Assembly: GCA_028565635.1 (NCBI GenBank)
Contig: JAOXYB010032164.1
Location: forward strand, 2,881-14,466
Reading direction: 5' to 3'
Length of the DNA: 11,586 bases
DNA from: Phoronis ovalis
Lineage: Eukaryota; Phoronida; Phoronidae
The position numbers were made by a program, and so were the translations under genes. Positions 1-9,010 of this stretch are shown here, piece by piece; the stretch's first letter is position 1, and each line of letters opens with the position of its first letter. Below the pieces are notes generated by a model. The model had not been told where the DNA came from, made no database searches, and saw only the letters and a program-made list of their open reading frames with translations.

Positions 1-779
1 GATATGATTTTGAATCATTATCATATACAAATAATGGGTAAATAACACATTCTTGGTTAACTGGTTTATTTTAAGTGTTTCCACTGGTCTCATAAAAATT
101 AAGTAGTGCATTAAAGCAACAGGTATAAATCCCCTGTATCCAAGTTTTAAATGTATGGAGCGATGTGGAAAACACACACCAGGTGGAGCTAGGTAACAGT
201 AAAACTCAGAGTTTTCGAAAATTATAAGACAGAACAACTGTCAAGCTGGACTTAGCTCAAACTCGATAAAGTTTCAACAGTGTAGCTAATGCCTAGTCTA
301 ATTTTTTTTTTATATTTGACACTTAGGTGTAGTAAAAACATTTTTTTATGTTTCATTTGCATTGCAAAAGAAAACAGTGAATTTATTGAGTACTTATAAT
401 TGAAGAACAAATATAGCCTAAGAACAGCTACCTACTGCTAACCCCTTAGTTGTCAAGTCTCCTGTTGTGAGCAGGGAAACTGGTTTCCACTGCTGTTGCC
501 TTTAATAAAATATTATCCAAAAATAGAAAATACCCAGTTTCCCCACTCAAAAATTGTGCCAACTAGACAGTTATGTATAACCTAGTTACTGATCTTTGCC
601 AGTTCACTGGATGGTGTAAAGAAAAATGATAAAGTGGTAAATAAGACTAAAGAGACACATTCAACTATGTTCCATAAGTTGATAACAGGAGATTAATGGT
701 ATTTATGGCTTCCTTGTTAAAAAAATACAGAAACTGTTGCAGTGTAGGGTTAGGCGTAGGTAGGTACTATATAAAAATA
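1..779. other. Non-coding AT-rich sequence
   Basis: I see no gene, RNA gene or structured repeat here. It is probably part of a long intron or of the upstream flank of RECK. A short open frame begins at 696 and runs into the following tandem array; nothing marks it as coding. Confidence 0.6.
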
Positions 780-884
780 TACCCCACACCTGATAATTTA
801 TACCTCACTCCTGATAAAATATACCTCACACCTGATAATTTATACCTCACTCCTGATAAAATATACCTCACTCCTGATAATTTA
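780..884 (+). repeat. Tandem array, five 21-bp units with alternating subtypes
   Basis: Units start at 780, 801, 822, 843 and 864. Typical forms are TACCTCACACCTGATAATTT+A and TACCTCACTCCTGATAAAAT+A. The first and third units end ATTTA with CACACC, the second and fourth end AAATA with CACTCC, and the fifth is a mixture (CACTCC with ATTTA). This gives a 42-bp higher-order period. Because 21 is a multiple of three, the array stays open in several frames and gives an apparent seven-residue peptide repeat (YLTPDNL/YLTPDKI) that I do not consider a gene. Confidence 0.95.
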
Positions 885-960
885 TGAATTGGCTCTTTAA
901 AATAATAGTTTGAAGCATGTACACAGTATAGATACAGTTGCATAAACAAACTAAATTAAC

Positions 961-992
961 ACAGGGCAAATACTATACAGGGCAAATACCTT
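961..992 (+). repeat. 16-bp direct duplication
   Basis: ACAGGGCAAATAC occurs at 961-973 and again at 977-989 with a three-base TAT spacer, so the period is 16 bp. It is a simple local duplication with no evident function. Confidence 0.8.
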
Positions 993-1356
993 TAGATTAT
1001 TTCTGCCCAGTTATGCACAGCCAAAATAAACATGTTACTTGTCAAATAAGCATGAAATGTCAGAACATCTGTCATTCCTAAATTATTACTGTGGATGGTT
1101 ACCTTCTGCTTAGTGCCAATTCTTAATTCATTGCTATGGAAACATGTCTTATTTAAGTATTACTAACATATACCCTGAGTTGTTTGTAAATTTGTATAGA
1201 AATAGGTTCTGATGCATTCATGCAGTTTTTTTTATATCATTAATTTCTTGTTCATTATATTAATTACATGCAAATTGATATGTACTGTTGGATTATGTTT
1301 TTAATTCATTTTATTATATTTCTATGCGATTCTGCTCTGTCATTAGTGCACCAAAA

Positions 1357-1390
1357 ATTAGACTTGCACAAGTCTAAAATGATAATTTTT
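1357..1390 (+). repeat. Palindromic dispersed repeat, plus-strand copy
   Basis: The core TTAGACTTG-CA-CAAGTCTAA (1358-1377) is a perfect 9-bp inverted repeat around two bases. Together with the following AATGATAATTTTT it matches the reverse complement of 10581-10614 at 30 of 34 positions. Similarity fades beyond that. It may be the end or centre of an old palindromic mobile element, or a conserved short motif. Confidence 0.75.
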
Positions 1391-2783
1391 TGATAATGTT
1401 ATTAATATTATGTTTCATAATCATTAAAACATGAATTTTATTTATTACTTTACATTTTGAAGTTTTGATTTTTTTTATCAAATTATTTTAGGGCATATAT
1501 AAAACAGGGGTATATATAAACACTGAAATTATGATATTTTATATTGTATAAACATTTTCTCCAACTAGTAACTGAAAATATGATATTTTGTGTTGTGAAA
1601 ATAAAATATTTGGCCAGGCAGACTTGAGCCAGTTTAACCAAAAATGTGAGGCCTACCAAACTTGGTAAATCAAATAACCAAACCATAGGTGGCGCTCACA
1701 GCAGGACTGATTCTGTGCCATCCAAATTCCCTAGTGAAAAAGCCTGCAGTTCAAGACCTTTGATGTGGCAGTGTGGGTTTATGAGCATGTACTTTAAAAT
1801 ATCTCATGATATTAACATTTGTATAAACAAAAGCTGTCTGAGAATTAGTAAGAAATAGACTGAAGTTTCATAGTATCCTTATGTACTGCATCATAAGGTA
1901 TTTTTATTGAGTTATTAAAATGAAATATAGTGATACCAGTCCAGGTTGTTAGTACTTACTTCTGTATACCATTATATTGTTTATTAGTCTGTTGCCTTCC
2001 GTTTTAAGCACCAAAAATGCATTTATATAACTATACATTTTAAATGTGGAATGATTATGGAAATATAATTATGATATATAATATTAGTTATGAAGTAAAT
2101 GCCTATTTATTTGAGATGATGTCAAGTGATGTTTTGCATTGGTATAATCCATAGTCTCTACAGAGATTCTGATTTTTTTTAAATTGACAATTATCCTTTT
2201 ATATTAGTAAGTTATTTCAAAATATTAAGTTTATATTAGTTTTAAGGTTTTAGTTACTGTAACTGGAATATTAAAAAGACAATATTTATTAACATGCAAA
2301 GTAAGCAAGAATTCAAAACAGTTGAAGGTATATAAAATATGGATCCCTTTAATCATACAGTCATACATTGGTTGAGTATTCTTGTCATTTTGTAGAAAAG
2401 CTGAAAAAAATCCCTTATTGAAGTATGACTAAATACTTATAATGTATCAGTACTATTAGAAATCTATGAGAAATCTGAAGTGTTAGTACTTTAGTTTGAA
2501 AAAATAATGATACACTGTAACAGAAATGTTATCCAGACTGAGCACCATGTACCAGTGCACTATATATGGGGTAGATAGAGTAGACATAAGGTGCCACAGT
2601 TTATTGTTGCAGTAAATTATTTTCCAAGATAGCCTTATTGTTTTATGTCCGTTTATTACTTTAGGACTTTTCATTAAATCAGCCATGCCTCTTTCCTAAC
2701 CACAAAGTGTATTGTGACACTCAATGTGTATATCAAGTTATTTTAGGAAATACAGTATTGGGTAAATTATTTAAAGACATCCA

Positions 2784-2831
2784 AGCCCATGATTTGGCAT
2801 GCATAATAGCCATAATGTGGCTGCATGGGCT
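2784..2831. repeat. 48-bp inverted repeat (8-bp arms)
   Basis: AGCCCATG at 2784-2791 is the exact reverse complement of CATGGGCT at 2824-2831. The 32-base loop contains GGCATGCAT and a smaller AGCC...GGCT pair. The stem is too short and interrupted to call a microRNA precursor. Confidence 0.5.
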
Positions 2832-3784
2832 AATTTAAGTTGTGTAATCTGTGATATAGATACCAGAATCCTAGAAAGAACAATTCTCTTATTTCTGTCT
2901 AAGAAATTTTAAGTGTAGTTTAATACCAGTCAGAAGTGACATGGCAAATAGTTGTCTGATTCTATGTGATACTGCAGGTGCAGGACAAGAAAAAGGCTAG
3001 AGTTAATTGAATTTCTAGTATAATTTTAAATTGTGTCCTAAAGTGGTTCTAGAAAGTTTATCTCGAATAATTGGAGTGTTAGAAAGCAATCTTGGAATGA
3101 AGTGTAGTTTTATGTGTGTTTTGATGTGTCTCTACTAATTTGTTATCAGATAATTGGAAACATTTAAAGTGTAGTTGGAAAAAGACTGAAGGTATATTAA
3201 AACAATGCCAGTGATGGTGAAAGAGGAGAGCTTTAAAGGAATTTTATATGAATCAGGATTTATTGTTTCCATACAGGCAGTGTTAGGGTATATAAAATTT
3301 TGAGGCCTCATCGTTCAATAATTGCTGCATGGCTTCATTTACAATAAGAAAACAAAAAAAGGAAATTAAACTAATCCAAAAACCAAAATTCTGATTAAAA
3401 GGAGTAATTAATCCACTAGAAAAGCCAGCTCAGTTTACAACTGAACTGCTGAACATTAGGAGAGACTACATAAAGGATATCTTTATTCATTCCATTGGCA
3501 GCTGTTCCTACATCTCAAATCCTGATGTTTTAACTACTATGTGCCTTCATTCTGTGTGTGAAATTTATAGCTTCATGTCTCTTCACAGTAAATTTGCTGC
3601 ATGATGCTGGATGTATAAGGTTTGCTGGGAAGAAGATGTACAGTGTAGCACTACTGTAGTAGGTCCGGGAGCTTTGAAAAGTACTGCTCATGAAAGGTGG
3701 ATTATTGTTATGTAATTTGGTTGTGTTGGATTGTCTGTGTTCTATATCGGAGCCTGGGAAAGTCACTTCCGTGCACAGATGGGA

Positions 3785-3794
3785 GGGGGGGGGG
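3785..3794 (+). repeat. G10 homopolymer next to GGGA
   Basis: GGGA is followed by ten G, very unlike the AT-rich surroundings. It lies just before the decayed minisatellite. Such a run is prone to length change and to sequencing error, so any reading frame across it is unreliable. Confidence 0.9.
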
Positions 3795-3820
3795 TTCAGC
3801 TGGATCTTCTATATCCTTTT

Positions 3821-4110
3821 GGTAAAGATACCGAATTCCAGCTCGAAAATGCTGTTGGTATAGAGATATACCAAATGGCAAAAATGTTAGTGGTAGAGAT
3901 ACCATCGAGGAAAACATTAAAGGCTAGAATCTGAGCGATATAGATACCAAATGATTAAATTTCTGTTAGTTAAGACTCAGTAGTAATCATGAAAATGGGC
4001 TACATGAATGATGCAAAGAAAGCCCTTTGATAAAAATACCAAATTCAGGTAGAATAGCTGACAGTAAAGATACCAAACTGGGTAAAATTGCCTTCAGTAG
4101 ATATATGCCA
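3821..4110 (+). repeat. Decayed minisatellite, unit about 33-37 bp (GGTAAAGATACCAAAT)
   Basis: The core GGTARAGATACCAAAT recurs near 3821, 3858, 3892, 3937, 4029, 4062 and 4096, often followed 5-12 bases later by AAAAT and then by a CTGTTGGT-, TTAGTGGT- or CTTCAGT-like end leading into the next core. Steps are 37, 34, 45, 92, 33 and 34 bp, so the basic period is about 33-37 and the 92-bp gap may hide two or three eroded units. The frame drifts and stops occur between units, so it is not a working repeat protein, although a decayed one cannot be excluded. Confidence 0.65.
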
Positions 4111-7100
4111 AAATTGAAAATCACCCTAGAGAAACCTAGGACCAAAATACTGACCCTCCCTGTATCACTTTGATTCTGAGTGATTTTCCCCCGGTATGGT
4201 GGTGGGTTCGGCGTCATCAAGCGACTCTAGTGAATCTTTGTGCAGACACAATGACTGTCCGCTATAAAGTCTTAACCTGGATAAAAATTTCACCACCAAA
4301 ACTTTTTGTCTTCCAGTAAATATTTTTTAATACATTTGATCCATTCCTGTAAAAAAAGGGATCTGACTTTGTCTGTTTGTAATTGTGTAATTTTGGTTTA
4401 CAATTGGAGGCCGGAATTGATATTACTTTGACTACTATCATGCTAACATAATATTGTTGACTTGCACGTAGTCCTCCTCATTGGTAGAAGATTTATAACT
4501 GCGGACCACATAATTTTAAGATGAAAATATTAATTTAATAAATTTAGGTGCACGGATATGTGCACAACTCAAATTAAAATCCTGAAATCAGCTTTAATAA
4601 TTTTTGACAACGATGATGGAGACATACAGGTACTATACATTCAGTACTATATAAGGCCTAAAATAAAAAGGTGTTTCCAGTAACGGTGTGACAAAAAATA
4701 GGGTGTATAGGTAGGCTTTTTAAAAAAAATTTAGTCCTTAACAAGTGGTGTATTCTAAATTTGTGATAGTTAAAAAAAGATGTAGTTTATAATAATTTAA
4801 TTTCAATTTATAAATTAAATTTTGAAGTAAATATTGGCGGCTCCGAATAGCTGCAGGGAGCAAATTCAAGAATTACTGCTTTAGTTGAAAACACTTGATA
4901 TAAAGACTTGAGACATAAAATACAATTGGCTATTTCTGAAATTTCAACCATTTCATCATTTGCCTGGTTTCTATTATAAAGAACTGGAAGGTTTTAGTAG
5001 GAAAGTTATGTTATACACATAAAAAGCAGCATTATATTATCGTATTCTATGATTTGAGTTGCAGGAATCCAAAACTGATGAGTATATAAGGAATTATTTG
5101 TAAATTAATACTTCACTTTTTGTTTCTTTATTTTGTACGTAGTCATGTTTTCGTATTAGTACGTGAAATTATTGTTATATTATTATTATTGAAGTTATTA
5201 GGTATTTTTGCATGTATCGCAGTAGTAATTTGATATCAGAACCTTCAACAGTATTCTCATTTGGACGCCTTTTTTAAAATTCCCCAGTTTTCTTTTATGC
5301 AATGATTAGGGTGCACTATGAATGCCTCGTGCCCTGTAACAAGTATAGATTTGCTAAGAGCCTAGTTCTCTTAATTTAATAATCAGATGAAAGATTTAAG
5401 ATCAGAGCTTCTCTTGCGAAAAAGTCGCTTAGATCTTGTTTGATCTCGAATTCATTCTAGATTTCAAAGAACTGGGTTTAATGAAATTGATATGTAAAGG
5501 GATTCTGTTTAAAGAAGGAACCTTAGGGGCAACTGGGAAGTCCTCCTATCTTTCGTTGTAACTTCAACTCTTTCATCTTCAGTGAGTTTGATAACTGTTT
5601 CTTGGAGTAATGGCAAGTGACAACTGTTGGAAAACATTTCAGAGGCAGATCAAGGATACCTGAAAAGAAAATTGATTTTCTGCAGTTACTTTTTGGTGTT
5701 AGAAAGCAGTAGAGCGTCTTGATTGTTAGCCTTTTGGATGATTAGAGAAAAATTACCATTTTTTTTTCTTATGCCAAAATTTAATATCTTCAATCTTCAC
5801 ATATATTATTAGCCATCACTTAAATGAAAGTACAATTACTTTATTTTAAAAAAAATGTGAGATTTATTTTTGGATTTGATGAAAGGTTTTTGTATTGTAT
5901 GTAACAAGTTCATTATAAAATTTTCAGCTATACAAATTCTAAAAACTCTCTATATGCTAAATTTTAGATATTATGTCTAGCTTTTTCCAACCTTACAGAT
6001 TGAAATGTCAGTGAGGGCTAGGTGCTGTTGTGTCTTATCTATAATTAGCATAGCATAATCAAGTGTGTCATGCCCGAGTTGTTAAATGGTAACATTTGAG
6101 GTTTTAAAACAATAGATTTTAGTTTATGTTAACCTGTGACAGTTATATTAAACTAAAGGTTATGAAAATAGGCTTTAATTTTTGAAAGTTGTGTCAGTGC
6201 TGGATTATGAGGCTGGTACATTGTCATGGAGTATTTGTGGAGTTTTATTGCATATATATTCCACCATATTGGCACTGGTAAAACTAGAGGTTACTTTTAT
6301 TCTCACAATCTGTGATAAAATTTTATTTCTGACATGTTTTGCTAAATGCTGCTTCTAGCATATAAGAAGAATTTGTAGGAGAATGATGAATTTTTACTTT
6401 TTCATTATAAGTAGTTGCATGAAGTTTGGTTTAAAGGAATGAAACAATTTCTAATGTTAAAGTATATTTATCAAGGAATTGAATTGGGTTCTGTCTGATT
6501 TTATGCATGAACAATGTTTAGCATTATTTTGTGAAATTCAAAATGAAATAGATTCACTATAAAAGTAAACAAGAAAGCTGCTTGTCATATTTCATAAAAA
6601 TGAATTGTTCTTTTCATTTGATGAACCATCATCCATGAACGTAAAACAGGTGATTAGCCTGCATTTTCAGATATTTGAACTAATAATTACTTTCCAAAAA
6701 GGAATAATTTTGTATGCCCAACGTTTCATTTGTACTTTGAAATTAATTACTGAAATTTGCTCATGCATAAGCAAATTCTGCAATGCCTCCAGCCAGTCAC
6801 CTATAGGTCTGTGGCTGAAGGTTTTTTGTATCAGCCAGTTTATCTGATTTGTTGTAGCATATACTGTATAGATATGATTAATCAGGTGAGCTACTATTAT
6901 GAGTAATAATGCAATAAAAATGGAGATACTTTACTGTTTTATGAGCATATGATTATGATATATATAATGCCACGCAATCAATTCTTTTTTTAGTTCTTTT
7001 TAATCATAGGATTACATATTGCTTAGAGGGATTCTTAACTAAGTTCTCTTAAATATGCTTATATATCTTAGTTATAAGAAAACTGGATACAAAGACTTAA

Positions 7101-7200
7101 TAGGGATTATGTTTTATCTTGTTTAACTAGAAAATATTTTGAAATGTAACTTAAAATTTAAGCCGATGACGTGGAAAGCTGCATGGTTATGACAGTTCTA
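4111..7200. other. Long AT-rich stretch without genes
   Basis: I see no exon with a recognisable protein, no RNA gene and no clear repeat over this 3.1 kb. There are slightly GC-richer islands near 4190-4230 and 4838-4860. An open frame at 6605-6847 has no recognisable domain and ordinary AT-rich composition. Confidence 0.55.
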
Positions 7201-7720
7201 CACAGGGTGACACAAAAAAACAAAATACGCTACAAAGCATTCTTAAAATTGGAAGGTAACATGCTTAAAAAATTTATTTCATTATTTAAATCAATTGGCG
7301 CCTCTTGCGGAAACTAATCCACCACGTACAAAATTGTTTTCCTCTATTCGGAAAAGGCATGATTTAATTTAAAGTATCCTTGGTCCAAATTTTGATTTTG
7401 GGGCAAACCCACTGCTGTGTATTGCTTTCTTTTCTTTAAGTATCTCATTTAGAAATGTAAGTACATAGAAACATTCTATTGTATGCTGTCTTTGATACAT
7501 AATTTATTTGTGTGCCTACCATTTCATGATTCAGTGTAGAATGTGGAACTAAAAATAAGGCAGTGTATGTCATGGCTGGCAGTCGATAATTTAAATTCAA
7601 AATAATCTGGTGTAATCAACGATAAGCGCAAATGCCTGTGGTTTGCAAAGTTAAAACTTTTTTATTCTTTTAATGCTGGAAGTAGACAACCATCCATGTT
7701 TAGTTTTTTGTGTCACCTTG
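7201..7720. mobile_element. Non-autonomous TIR transposon, 520 bp, TA-flanked (Tc1/mariner-like)
   Basis: The left end begins CACAGGGTGACACAAAAAAA. The reverse complement of the right end begins CAAGGTGACACAAAAAACTA. They share GGTGACACAAAAAA exactly (14 bases) and begin with the same CA. A TA dinucleotide lies directly outside each end, at 7199-7200 and 7721-7722, as expected of the TA target duplication of Tc1/mariner elements. The inside has no transposase-like frame, so the copy would have moved with help from a transposase elsewhere. The interior has a GC-richer patch near 7306-7327 (GGCGCCTCTTGCGG). The inverted repeats differ at a few bases, so the insertion is not very recent. The superfamily call is inference from the termini and the TA. 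Confidence 0.75.
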
Positions 7721-8872
7721 TAATTGACTTTTAAGACAATCACAACTACTTTCAGAAAAATATTCCTTTATGTTTAAAAAAAATAGCAATGAATTTTTTT
7801 TACAAAGCCTGGCGATGAGTACTAGCAAATTTGTTTAAGACAGGATTCATGCTTTTTAAATCTTGTATTTATTTGGGTTTTCACTTAATTTATCTAATAA
7901 TAATAGTTCCATTACTGAGACCATAACCAATGGTGAAGTTCAAATTTGCATTGTTATTGTTTCAAACATAATAACAACAACATTGTTTTCCAAATTCTGC
8001 AATTTTGTCTGAAGTTACTGCTTATTTAACTATAATTTGAAAGTATAATTTGGACCTCAATTCGCAATTATAAGTTAAAATATCTTTTAGGTTCGTTCAA
8101 GAAACTTGGAGAGAATAATTTGCTGTAGATAATCAAAGTGCTTTAAATCATTGTTTAAAGTAATTAAACTCGCCTTAACTGTAATTAACACTATTACAAG
8201 GAAAGTTTGATTTGGGATATTTTCATAGTTTTCATTAAGATTATTAACTACTGTTATGTAACTATAATCAATGTTTTTGGATAACAGTACTAATTGATAC
8301 AGTTTTTAACGAATACTGAAACTACAAAATCTTTCTGATAGAACAGCAGCGGTATTATGAACAGACGGCTAGCTATTGTAATATTGCCAATCATAACACT
8401 GTTTGATGTTTGAATGGTGTGCATCAGTGTTCTTATAACCAGATCTTTTATAGTACTTCAACCCAGGATATGAGCAATTCAGCATAGAACTATGAGGTTT
8501 ATGGCACTATGATTTATAAGATACTGGAATATACAACCTCTTGTATATATTCCATATATGACTGTGTGGCAGGAACAGTATAAAACTGCGCAGACATATT
8601 TTACACAGTCAGGAGTTGGTGAAAGGAATCTAAGGCTACAAGCTTTTGGGGAAATAAATAAGCGATTCATACTTCCGTTTCTCATCCGACTTTGTGAAAA
8701 AAAGTATTAAAAAGTACTTTTGTACATTGTGTGTCGACTGCTGGGATTTTCAGAGCTGTAACTTTTTGCTAACATTATGAACACATCTCCTTGATATGGG
8801 AGTGTGTCTTAAAACTCAAGAGTTGTTTTGTACAAAGAATTTTGAACTTATTGCGTGACGACAACTGAGACG
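7721..8872. other. AT-rich stretch between the transposon and the first RECK exon
   Basis: I find no exon here. It contains a hairpin-forming sequence at 8525-8554 and a perfect 12-bp palindrome AAAAGTACTTTT at 8710-8721. If RECK started at the ATG at 8873 this would be promoter and leader DNA, but I see no convincing core promoter. Confidence 0.5.
8525..8554. repeat. 30-bp near-perfect hairpin
   Basis: TGGAATATACAA (8525-8536) and TTGTATATATTCCA (8541-8554) are reverse complements except for an extra TA in the right arm, around a CCTC loop. It would fold as RNA or extrude as a small cruciform. Its stem is shorter than a typical microRNA precursor. Confidence 0.6.
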
Positions 8873-8927
8873 ATGGATTATACACTGAGAAGACTTTTCT
8901 TTCTGACCGTTTACTTTCATGTTGCAG
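8873..8927 (+). other. Possible alternative start and signal-peptide-like lead into the first RECK exon
   Basis: ATG at 8873 is in the frame of the exon at 8928 and has A at -3 and G at +4, a good Kozak context. The 18 codons before the acceptor AG, read unspliced, give MDYTLRRLFFLTVYFHVA and then run into VLNQMDSW. Two Arg followed by a run of hydrophobic residues resemble a secretion signal. The nearest upstream in-frame stop is TGA at 8843-8845. The competing view, which I prefer, is that this is the pyrimidine tract and branch region of a 3' splice site; such tracts naturally translate into Phe and Leu. Homology of the next residues to the inside of RECK, not to its N-terminus, also favours splicing. 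Confidence 0.25.
8901..8927 (+). other. 3' splice site (branch point and acceptor) of the first RECK exon
   Basis: TTCTGAC at 8901-8907 fits a metazoan branch point, with the adenine about 21 nt before the AG. A T-rich stretch and GTTGCAG follow, ending at 8927. The intron it closes would be phase 1 and would extend left past the start of the window, since no matching donor or exon is recognised there. Confidence 0.7.
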
Positions 8928-9010
8928 TATTGAATCAGATGGATTCATGGCCTGGTCGAGTATGTTGCGATTTACCACAGTCACCCTCATGCAGACGAGC
9001 TTGTCGGAGT
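8928..9010 (+). CDS. RECK: RECK exon: entry to knot 2 (first four Cys)
   Basis: The exon is 83 nt: two bases of a split codon, then 27 codons from TTG at 8930 to AGT at 9008. It reads LNQMDSWPGRVCCD and ends RRACRS. The Cys codons are at 8963, 8966, 8990 and 9002, giving CC-x7-C-x3-C. Human knot 2 is preceded by VFKKSDGW and has its CC three residues after that Trp plus Val; here MDSW stands in the same place, so this is knot 2 rather than knot 1. The acceptor is TTTCATGTTGCAG (8915-8927) with a possible branch point TTCTGAC at 8901-8907; the donor is GTAAGT at 9011. If the missing first base is G, the split codon is Val, as in human. Reading on into the intron meets TAG within a few codons. 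An ATG upstream in the same frame could make this a first exon; see the entry at 8873. Confidence 0.92.

Larger units (their letters stand above)
993..3780. other. Long AT-rich stretch without genes
   Basis: Apart from the palindromic repeat at 1357-1390 and a small inverted repeat at 2784-2831, I see only AT-rich sequence with T- and A-runs. Short open frames on both strands have no splice-bounded cysteine-rich or other recognisable domain. The CC-x7-C-x3-C pattern of the missing RECK knot 1 was looked for and not found. Confidence 0.55.

Noticed and set aside
730-760. AACTGTTGCAGT, which encodes a Cys-Cys pair and could be a missing RECK knot
   Set aside because: No Cys follows at the required seven- and three-residue spacings and no donor bounds it.
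696-887. Open frame of 63 codons with a seven-residue repeat
   Set aside because: It is open only because it runs through a 21-bp tandem array; the opposite strand is open over the same array for the same reason.
2784-2831. Inverted repeat considered as a microRNA precursor
   Set aside because: Only eight pairs are continuous and the loop is large, so a Dicer-type hairpin is not supported.
3731-3934. Open frame of 67 codons through the decayed minisatellite
   Set aside because: It crosses a G-run, stops within the array, and its repeats do not keep one frame.
4684-4700. GGTGTGACAAAAAATA, resembling the end of the transposon at 7201
   Set aside because: The order of bases differs (GTGTGAC rather than GGTGACAC), no inverted partner was found, and no TA-flanked boundary is visible.
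6605-6847. 80-codon plus-strand open frame
   Set aside because: It has no recognisable domain or homology, has AT-rich composition like its surroundings, and is within the length expected by chance.
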